A DNA stretch of 64,000 nt from positions 49,588,336 to 49,652,335 of the forward strand of contig CM048849.1 in NCBI GenBank assembly GCA_026545225.1, read 5' to 3'. Positions within the stretch are counted from its first letter, which is position 1; each line of letters starts with the position of its first letter. The stretch is from Cornus controversa (lineage: Eukaryota > Streptophyta > Magnoliopsida > Cornales > Cornaceae). The notes beneath the pieces were generated by a model that saw only the letters and a program-made list of their open reading frames with translations, ran no database searches and was not told the origin of the DNA. Below, piece by piece: positions 55,301 through 64,000 of the stretch. The position numbers and the translations under genes are program-made.

Positions 55301-58300
55301 TCAAATTTAAACTTCAATTGATATATTTAGAATGACAAATATAACCCTTAACCCTTAGCAAATGTTCCAAATGAATGGAGCGTCACCTCAAAGTTCTATA
55401 TTTAACAAGTAAAATACACATTTCACTCATCCAAAGAATTGCCAGCAAGAGAGAAATCACAAGCCACTTCCCTAAAACATCAGAAGCAGCAAGAATGACT
55501 TAAGCACAAAGTGAAATCTAAGACAGCAAAAAGTCTGAACCATAGGCAATAACAGAATGCACTAGAAAATCTAACCAGCCAAGAAAAAAAGTGCCAATAA
55601 AGACAAAAGTAAAAAACACTTACCAGACAAATTCATAAGAGATCCCTCAGCAGCCTGATGCTGGGCTTCCCTTCTTGTCCTACCAATTCCTTCACCAATT
55701 TTCTTTCCTGCAAACCAGACCTACAAAAAGAATAGTCAGCAAATACAGCAATATAGCATGAGCTCATTGAAGCATGTACTTCTCACTACAGATATTGGCA
55801 ACAAAATCAGACTGCATAGATAATCATGAATTCTATTTCTAACAGATTCACATAATTAGAGGATTCAGAAAACAATTGTGATAAGGTGCAAATCAACTTG
55901 TTGAAGGATTTAAATATTAAAGTTACACCCTCTCTAATAGCTTAAGCTTTTAGAGTAGATAGTGGTTAACAACATGGTATCAAAGCAGGCAAGGTCCTGT
56001 GTTCAAACCTCACCATCACCCCCTGATAATTAAAACTGAAACACATGTTGGACCAAGAGAAGGCCACACATGAGGAGGCGTGTTGAAGGATTTAAATATT
56101 AAAGTTACACCCTCTCTAATAACTTAAACTTTTAGAGTAGATGGTGGTTAACAACACAACTCTAATTAGAACTAGGGTTAGGGAAAATTCCACATGACTG
56201 AAACTGCTGTAGAACTGTAGAAGTAACAAGTATGTAAATGAGAGTTTATACAACCTCAACAAAGAATTGCAGCGCCGTGCTTGAAACCAAAGCTGACCTG
56301 AACTCCACCTACAAGTATTTGTAATAGGCATGTAATAAAACTTTAGTTTTTTTTTTCCCCAGTAGTTTAATAGAACTCAAGTTAAATATAAGAAAACTAG
56401 AACAAAATGCATAATGCTGAGATTACTATTCAGTTACGATAAAACCTTGTTATTTTCACCCACCTAAAGTGAAAGGAAAAAAGTATTATTATAAATACCT
56501 TGGTTCCACAGTTAATTGCAATATCCTGTAAAGCTCCAGCAGGTGATTCAGCATATGGGTCAATTTGTCCAAGTTCAACATCAAGATCCCTGTTGCTGGA
56601 GGATGATCGACTCGAGGGAACATCCTCATCTTCAAAATAGAACAACAATTATATAGCCTAAATATCCTAATTTAACACCCAAAAATGGATTAATAAACAC
56701 CAAATATAGTTGATATTTTAAGCCGACAAGGATAACCAAGAAAAATGCTCCAAAATATATTTTAACATCTCCATAAGCTCATAAAAATACATCTATCAGC
56801 AGGGAAAGCCATTAACCGAATAATTTCAATAAAATGTGAACACAACACCAAAAGAAGGTCATAAAAGCTGAAGAAATAAGTAATATTTGGTTTGTTAATC
56901 TAATTTGCTGCTCAAACTCTAAGCCATAGTCCAAAGCAAAATGTTCTGTTCTCCAGGATTTGTCAAAGGCAACTGTAAATTTATCATTTCAATTTTTATT
57001 TTTTTCCTTTTTCCTCCCATTGCCCTGTGATTGTTAAGGGGGCAAAGAAAGGGAAAGGGAAAGGGAAGGAAAAAGATGGGCGAAAAAAATTAATTTCTAT
57101 TGTTTGTTGAGAAGAGAAAATGGAAGAATAAGTGCACGATTTATTAGATTTTCTAGTTTACTTTTTGGTAGAAGAGGTAAAAAGAAAAGTGAAGAAAAGA
57201 AAATTAAGAGAGAGAAAAGAACGGAAGAAAATGAAATATATTTTAATTAGTTTCATTTATTTGGTTGATAAGAGAAAGTGAAGAAATTCTAAAAATTTCT
57301 CTCCTCTCCTACCGAAAATACCATTAATTTTGTTTTGTCTAAGATAATCATCAAATTTTTTAAAAAAAATGAAATCTAAGAAGATGGTTGGATAAGAAGG
57401 TTTAAGGAAAGTCATAACACTCCAATAGTTCAACTTGTATAGGATAGTCTAAGTTTTGCATTTATACATGGTTGTTTCTGATCAAACAAATTTCCAAATG
57501 TGAAAAAATCACTTGTGCATTTTAATGCTACCATAATTTATTAATCATATGCTTGTTAATTATATATTACTCTCACATTTAGAAGTACCATTAACACATC
57601 CCCACCATATAAGTGTGGGCCATACCACCTTTCAGTCCCCATTACGTAAAACAAAAATGATTCACGGGTCATGTCCACTGACATACATCTTGATTAGTCC
57701 AGCAACACCAGAGACGGAACTTTAATCACATCTAATTCATAATATAGTTAAAGCATATACTACTGCATTACAAATTTACTGATGAAAGCTTACTGAGCAT
57801 AACAATGTACTGTTGTTTAACTACACGTCTTTGCAAAAAAAGGGAGGAAAGGTGTTAATATGATAAATTTCAAAAAACTGGGTTGCTTCTGGAAAAATTG
57901 GATCTACGGGCCAAACAGGTTGCTCAACTCACAGTGATTCGGATTTTTTAATAAGGCATCAAGTCAATACGGTTGTGTCCCGTGACAATATTTTAACTTA
58001 GAGGAAATGATATATTAGATTTTTGTATGAATATTGTCTTGTTTCCCCGTAATCCTCATTTTGTTTCTCAAATTTGATATGTAAGTGTAAATAGTAATCC
58101 TCTAGTTTCTATTTATCCTTCTTAGGATCCTATATAATATATTCATAGATAATATCGAAGTCAATTCTTATTGTCTATTATCAATTTATCTTTATGGTAT
58201 CAGGCAGGTAGACCAGGCCTTGCCTTTAACTTCTTGATTTGCTTCCACACATATAGTGGCCAGCAGTTTGCCACCCCATCAACCTAATAAGTTAATTCTT

Positions 58301-61300
58301 TAATTCCTTCTAAAATAGAGTTTAATGAATTTTAGGGAGCGCTCCCCTCTTGAGCGTCTTTTAATGAATTTTATTTATTAAAAAAAAAAATAGAGTTTAA
58401 ATAAAGAAACTCTCTCCTAATAATATCACGCCATTTATTGAACATGTAATAGCTATTTATTTTATCACACGTCACTTAAGTCACTAATAAGTGTTTGCAA
58501 ATTAAATGGAACTGGACCATCAGATGTTTGCAACAACATCAGCAAATACCACTGCTACATATGTGACACTCAAAAGACCAGCTATTCGGATTTTTTACTA
58601 TTTATTATCATGCATGTATTACTATAATGGCAGATTAGGAAAAGATGAGTAGTTAATAATTAGGAACACCAAGGATTAATAGTAGAGATTATATAAGTTA
58701 TCCAACAAGATATTTCTACACAATATGACTAGAGACAAAACCAGCATGCCAACTTCCCCTTAACCTAAAAGGCAATTGGCTTACTAAGGCTATCTTGTGT
58801 CTTGGCCCATAAAGGCCCATTTTGGTTCTCAACAGCCCATGTGACCGTCTCTTGAGTACCTCCTTCATCCACTAAAACAGGACAACGCTAGAACACTGGG
58901 TGGTGGGGTATAACACATAAAGCATTCTTCAATCAGCATCGAGTTGGTGAAAAATGCAGCAAGTTTTTCCACATCTGCGTGATTTTTTTTATTATTTTGT
59001 TATGTGGTGGTGGGGGTTGGGGGGGAAATCACATTTGGAGCATCGCATCACAATATTTTATTTACAAAAAATAAAGTATTATTATGTCCTTTAACAAAGC
59101 AAGAATAAATAAGGCATAGATTCTTAATTTTCCTTTATGGTAGAAGGTTGTAGCTACACCCGTAATACACATATTGTAGCTCATGTTGAGAGAGAAAACA
59201 AATTAAGGTATGGGAATTGGGAAAAGAAAGAGAGGAGGGGTGGAGGTTTAATAATTAAGTTAGTGGGCTGAAGTGGCATCGTCAAATTAAAGACTATTTC
59301 AACCTTTTATTGGCTTAGAACATTTAACTAATTTAATAATAAAGAAAACAAGTTTAAGAGAAAAAAGGTTCTCACTTATAATATTACTATAAATTTGGTA
59401 GATGTGATTTTAAATTTCATCATTATACTCCTATAATTCTGATGTAAACCCTTCTAAGGATCCGAAAATTTTATTTTCTCAAAAAACAACAAGAGTTGGA
59501 TGTTATAATATCCAGAGCATCTGTTTTTGTCTTTGGAATGCGATTCCCCTTTGGGCGCTCTTTAATGAAATATTATTTATCAAATAATAATAATAATATC
59601 CAGAGCATCCAAAAAACTTAAATTATTCTTCTCTATTGTTTCTATTTATTTTTAATCATGTCAAGAATTTTTTGTGACAAATTAACATTATCACATTATT
59701 ACACTATATATGGCCATTGCTGAATGCATAATACTATTATACTGTAGTTTACTTTAGACAAACAAAAACATGTTTCCAATACTTGGCATACATCATGAGT
59801 ACAGCAAGTTGGATTTGGCAACATAAACATGCACAAGAACACATGCCCACACTGGCAAAACAAAATTTTCCTCCTATGAACCAAAACACCTGATACGAAT
59901 TATGACAATTTTTTATGTTTCATCGTAATTTTGAGCAAATAAAGAAAGAAAAAGATAATTTCAAATCCATTAATACCAAAAAGAAAAAGGAAAGCAATTA
60001 ATTCATGCAAATACATCAGGATGATCATCCAATCTTTCAGGAACAAAAAAGGTACTCTTAATAACCAAGACTAATGAAAAATTGTGATTCCAGCACAAGA
60101 CATTAGAATCACTGTAAAAGTTTTGTTATGCAGCTCTGGCACAAAAGATCATTCCTACCACAGCATTAAAAAAATTCTAAAAAAAAAAAATCACTGTAAA
60201 AGTCTTGTTATGCAGCTCTGGCCCAAAAGATCATTTCTACCACAGCATTAAAAAAAGTCCAAAGAAAACTGTTTTACTGATGCTAGTAACCCACAATAGA
60301 CCAAAAAGAAACAGAAAATAAATGAGGCGTATAACTCTTTTCATTGACTTCCCCGTGGAACTATCCAATATACATACTTTATAGCTCACCTGAGAATGAA
60401 TGATAACTAGGCAGTGAATGGTCTAATCTCAATCGGTCATCTCTTTGAAGAGCCTGCAAAATATAATACAATAAGATCAGTACGCTTTTCAGTCACAATT
60501 ATGCTTTTCACCTTTCAGCATAAATACTCAAGGCCATAAGGTCAAACCAACACGAAATACCAATTACCTCCTTTGGCAATCTCCGATTTTCAAATAGAAT
60601 TCTATCAGATGTAATAGAACTATCCACCTTACGAAGAAAAGGTGGATGATGAGGTCGGTGCTTCTCAATATTCATTGCCTCTGAATTTGAAGGAAATTCC
60701 TTTGGTGGTACTCGGTTAAGTTGTCCTGGGGCCATCTTTTCTTCCACTGGAAACCAGCTTCCATGTGCTTGCACCCTTGGAACTGAAACTTCTATTGGGG
60801 GTCTTGCAGGAAATTGAGTTTCACTCAATGCATGATCTCTTGTGTCTTGCCCATGTTGCAAAATAAGAAGCCGCCTCCTTGTATCAGGATCTAATTCAGA
60901 TTCTGGTACCTCACCCTCTTCCCTAGCAGGGGAACTTTGCAAGCTTGCTTCTGGAGGGCCAACTTGACTGAATGGCTTGACTACTGAAGTCACCTGAGTT
61001 AACTGCTTATTGGAGAAAGGAATGATTGAGCCTTGAGTTGTTGATGGTACAATCGAGATAGAAGACGATGCTGCTGTATACTGAATAGGAAGAGCAAGCC
61101 TTGTATCTAGATTATTGACAGTTAAAGAGGCTGTTGAAGAAGCTGAAAGTGCATCCTGAATGACCACGTTGATAAAAAGTAAAACTGATATCACCTTACA
61201 TGCAAATGTAGATGCAAGATCTTTTAACATAGATCGTATATAAAGGAGGACAAAGTACGTAACAAGTATTTCGGGTTGCACATTAAGAATTCCCATGAGC

Positions 61301-62734
61301 CTTACAAATACCTTTTGACCTCTATTTATTAAATCCCAAAGGTAGCCTTGAATTTAGACAACAACCAAGAGTATGAGAACATCGCTTAACAAAATATATT
61401 ACCTTTAATCTTCTTTCAACCTCAACATCTGTCATGCCATCAAAACAAAGAGAATCCTTGTTCCCAGCCAAAGCTGAAGCGTCATCCTGCCCAGCAAAAG
61501 AATTATATCACACCCAAAAATATTTATACAAGTGAAATTCTGACAGAAGATACGGTCAACAACCTATTTGCAACAAAAAAATAAAAAATAATTGCACATG
61601 GACATGATAACCATCAGGTATTAAGAACTTTGACAATTCCACTGCATCTCTAAGAGTAGCCAAAGGAACCAAAATTTTGTCTTCGCTAACCTCTGAAATC
61701 AAATAGTTGCTCACATCTGGAGGAGATGGGATATGTCTGATATCATCCTCATAAGAAACTTCAGGAATCCTTTGTAAGAGACCTTCATCAAATTCTCTGT
61801 ACCAAATCATGTCATGACAAAAGAATAAATTTGACAAACAAAAACTAGAGAATAACTCCAATAGTGGTCAGTGTTGTTCCAGTGTGTGTATTTGTGTGCT
61901 AACTTTTAGTGTTTTACTTACTTGAAAAAACCACCTCTAACATCACAGGCAACATTTCTCGCAACACGCAATACAGGAACAGCATTATTTGCCTATAAAA
62001 TAAAATTCTGATGAGTACCATGTCATTAATGAAATGGTTATACGTACCTTTAAAAATATATATATATATATAGAATAACACGCTCTCATTTGAACACGAA
62101 TACATTTATTGTGGTTCAATAACATAACCGAATGCACGCAGTACATACTTCAGCTTCAGGAGCATAATAAGGAGAAAATGCAGGAACAACATGCACCCGA
62201 GGCTGATCTTTCTCATCCCACACTTTCAAGCGATCATCAATCACCAACGCCATCTTAGGATGGCAGATTCCATCTTGAAACACGTTAAACAATGATTTTC
62301 TTGAGCCTATTAGAAAGAGCGAATAGGTAAGATCAATACTTAGGACATATTGTATCAAACTATCACGTATAAAAGGTTTATGAGAAGCAAATAGATTTTA
62401 AGACAAACTACATATTTTTTCAGCTCTCATTTATCTGCTGCAGAAAAGTTGAAGATATCTGAAGGATGGACCAAGAAAGTAGACACATTTATTTTAAAAA
62501 CTTACCAGGCTTGACACAAACAATACGATCCAATATCTGTTTTGAGTTTATCAAGTTTGAGTCAGGATCGAGAAGCCTCCACATTTCTAAAGCATAATCT
62601 CTTTCAGCCATTGTGCAAACGTATACCTCAAAACGCTTTCGACCTCTTGCAGTCAGGTAGCTCCGTAGGTCCTCCCAAGCGGGTCTCAATCTCACAAGAA
62701 CACTTGTATCACGAATCTATGGAGACATAAAGTG

Positions 62735-62783
<49 letters not shown>

Positions 62784-63310
62784 ACAGAACCCAAAGAAAT
62801 ATAACAGGGAAATTTCAAGACTGATACACATACCAGCGGATTGATGCGAGTCAAGATAATGTTTTTGTCCAGTAATCTTATAACTGGGCGGACAATAGGT
62901 TGATGGTTGTCAGACAAAGCTGGAACAACCTCATGCTGAGAATTTATCATCTTCCCATTTTCAAAAACCTGATCGCTTTCTGCATATTGCTTCAGTATAA
63001 TCTTGTCATCCTGATAACGCTTAACCTCTGCTAGCATACCAGAAATTCGTTGTGCATCTGTCTCGGTGTTAATTTTTCGCTGCATAGCATCAATTCTATC
63101 CTCAAACGAGCGCATTGTGTTTGCAACTATAAGTGTTTCATCAAGATCAAATACAATGCCAAGACATCTAAGGTTGAGCAATGCAAGGCAAGAATTGTAA
63201 AGTCCCATTGCAACAATGAATCCCCAGAAACATGGGCCCTGTTCACCATTCTTACTAGAAGGCATGGCAACCAAATGGAGCTCCTCCCCTCCTAGTGACA
63301 TTACCGCAGT
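52387..63310 (-). CDS. CPL1: RNA polymerase II CTD phosphatase-like 1 (CPL1/FIERY2), 5' exons outside window
   Basis: CPL1 dephosphorylates the RNA polymerase II C-terminal repeat and restrains stress-responsive transcription in plants. I read 15 exons: 63310-62834, 62716-62506, 62306-62149, 61992-61922, 61796-61691, 61486-61403, 61155-60568, 60453-60390, 56629-56499, 56308-56255, 55720-55624, 54158-53923, 53306-53241, 53096-53023 and 52495-52387, all phase-consistent. The first visible exon begins [16 protein letters not shown]; about 100 N-terminal residues lie beyond 64000. The FCP1 catalytic motif is [12 protein letters not shown] (DxDxT), with [19 protein letters not shown] further on. 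[20 protein letters not shown] follows, then a first dsRNA-binding domain ([12 protein letters not shown] ... [20 protein letters not shown]). The second has [20 protein letters not shown] and AAEKALGSL, and the tail is [20 protein letters not shown]. The exon expected between 53923 and 53306 is damaged (see 53767-53814). Identity is strong; CPL1 over CPL2 rests on the second dsRBD remnant. Confidence 0.95.
53767..53814 (-). pseudogene. Damaged CPL1 exon at the start of the second dsRNA-binding domain
   Basis: After an AG acceptor the gene strand reads [15 protein letters not shown] and then TGA at 53767-53769. In other plants the exon continues after a similar block for about 15 more codons to V-E-I-D-G. 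Here the downstream bases keep only patchy similarity and no frame. Skipping the exon would join ALKEF to VEIDG in frame. Use of a GT six codons in would also keep frame. Inclusion to the stop would remove the second dsRBD. Confidence 0.65.
55899..56156 (+). mobile_element. SMART-type mini LTR element, copy C
   Basis: The LTRs are 55899-55974 and 56081-56156 (76 bp each, about three differences), beginning TGTTGAAGG and ending TTAACAACA. A primer site TGGTATCAAAGC follows the first and a GAGGAGGCG tract precedes the second. The perfect duplication CAACT lies at 55894-55898 and 56157-56161. It fills about half of the 534-bp CPL1 intron between 56255 and 55720, antisense to the gene. Structurally complete, non-coding. 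Confidence 0.92.
58008..58215 (+). mobile_element. Possible Copia LTR remnant with primer-site-like motif
   Basis: TGATATATTAG ... TTGTTTCCCCGTAATCC ... AGGATCCTATATAATATATTC is followed by TGGTATCAGGC at about 58196, like a tRNA-Met-type primer site. No coding sequence or second LTR is present. Broken, low certainty. Confidence 0.38.
58335..58392 (+). mobile_element. L1 LINE 3' tail fragment
   Basis: GGGAGCGCTCCCCTCTTGAG followed by TTTTAATGAATTTTATTTATT and an A run matches the form of plant L1 3' ends. The reverse complement of the tail at 31656-31720 shows the same features. Confidence 0.4.
59535..59600 (+). mobile_element. L1 LINE 3' tail fragment
   Basis: GGAATGCGATTCCCCTTTGG then GCGCTCTTTAATGAAATATT and an ATAATAATAAT end, similar to the tail at 58335-58392. 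Confidence 0.4.
60109..60262. repeat. Tandem duplication, 82-bp offset
   Basis: TCACTGTAAAAGTTTTGTTA at 60109 recurs (one change) at 60191. GTTATGCAGCTCTGGC and ACCACAGCATTAAAAAAA also occur in both copies. Confidence 0.92.
62735..62780. repeat. (TA)n microsatellite in a CPL1 intron
   Basis: About 46 bp of uninterrupted alternating T and A between the exons at 62716 and 62834. A shorter TA run lies at 62058-62071. Confidence 0.92.
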
Positions 63311-64000
63311 CTGCGCACACAGATATCATTATCACCACGGAATGTTAGCAAGATTATCAATACCAAGTGTGTAAGTATGAATAAGTGAATGGAAGATTAT
63401 TGATTCATATTGATGTCTGCAGATGTGCATGTTCCATATGACAAGCTATGAGAAAAGGAAATATAAAAATCAGAAAGGAAAAAAACTAAAAAGTGGAAGA
63501 ACAAAAATCATTGAAGGATTTCTATTCTAAAGCCACAAATATCAAAGAAGCTTGTTCTTGAACTATGAATTTGGGTATAGTTTTCCGGAGTAACATATCA
63601 ACTATTGTCCAGTCGTATTAGTGGAAGACAGATAATGGTAACCAATTCCATGAACCAATTTTCTTTCCAATTTGTTTGTAACGTGTAATCAAGATTTTAG
63701 CAGATAAATTTTTTTTAAGCATAGTTTTAGGGCTAACCATTGCATTTACAAATTCATGAGCTAAGACTTAAAATCAGTCAGTCCAAATATCATCCAGATT
63801 TGTGACTGCAAAATCATTAGTCAAATCTTTCATATTTTTCTGGTCAATGAGTCCAGATTTGTGCTACAACTGCAAAATCATTAGTCAAAACATTATTGGG
63901 TTCACTGAAATTGTCCAAAATTCACTCCTTGTTCATTGTCCAGAGTCCTCTGTTTTTGAATCAGGTATTACATTTAAATCACAGTTTTCCATTTTCTGAA
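63311..64000. other. CPL1 intron running off the window
   Basis: I searched the minus strand for the upstream exon encoding the conserved N-terminal region and found none, so it must lie beyond 64000. No repeat recognised. Confidence 0.45.

Larger units (their letters stand above)
56630..60389. other. Large CPL1 intron with small fossils
   Basis: This 3.8-kb intron holds a purine-rich stretch (about 57040-57240), a possible LTR remnant (58008-58215), two possible LINE tails and a tandem duplication (60109-60262). The remainder is unrecognised. Confidence 0.45.

Noticed and set aside
57000-57400. Purine-rich stretch as a MITE
   Set aside because: There are AG-rich and CT-rich parts but no matching terminal inverted repeats or target duplication.
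1-64000. An undescribed multi-gene system, CRISPR array, gene cluster or viral island
   Set aside because: Coding sequence is fully accounted for by three conserved plant genes and transposon fossils, and I saw no spaced direct-repeat array or clustered unknown genes.

Overview
The window is a gene-bearing stretch of a eudicot nuclear genome. The encoded proteins are plant-type, introns are long and AT-rich with GT-AG borders, and the transposons are of plant families. Kilobase introns packed with transposons suggest a medium or large, perhaps woody, eudicot genome. The species cannot be named from the sequence.

Three conserved single-copy-type genes all read on the minus strand. From high to low coordinates they are: (1) CPL1/FIERY2, an RNA polymerase II CTD phosphatase (52387-63310; its 5' exons lie beyond 64000); (2) MED16/SFR6, a Mediator tail subunit (49783-50042 down to 9769; 16 exons spread over 40 kb, 1241 residues, every junction in frame); (3) TRAPPC13, a trafficking-complex subunit (7448 down to 40; ten exons including a 15-nt microexon, with the C-terminal end beyond position 1). 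CPL1 and MED16 both act on RNA polymerase II transcription. TRAPPC13 is a membrane-traffic protein, and I see no functional link to the other two.

Most remaining bases are transposon fossils inside introns. MED16 intron 1 holds a non-autonomous Gypsy-type element (43112-47936, TSD AAAGC), an L1 LINE piece and a fold-back element. Intron 6 holds another L1 LINE, a fold-back element and a mini-LTR element. Intron 10 holds a whole-looking, fairly young Copia element (20105-25042, TSD TAATC), an RTE-type LINE piece, a small terminal-inverted-repeat element, and a Mutator-like element (16505-18119, 9-bp TSD TTAATTTAA) nested in an older Copia LTR remnant. Intron 14 holds a hAT-like element (12095-12886, 8-bp TSD ATATTATA) and intron 15 another mini-LTR element.

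Three tiny (about 250 bp) LTR elements of the SMART type sit in introns of MED16 (two) and CPL1 (one). Their LTRs are 73-81 bp, all three keep an initiator-tRNA-Met-like primer site, and two have perfect 5-bp target duplications. Every LTR element whose orientation could be fixed by coding sequence or by primer site plus target duplication (Copia, Gypsy, three SMARTs) runs on the plus strand, antisense to the host genes. The three LINE pieces that retain coding sequence run on the minus strand.

The most consequential host-gene oddity is in CPL1. The exon that should open the second double-stranded-RNA-binding domain is recognisable but meets an in-frame stop after 15 codons. No CRISPR array, rRNA gene or intact tRNA gene was seen. 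I did not find a previously undescribed multi-gene system.
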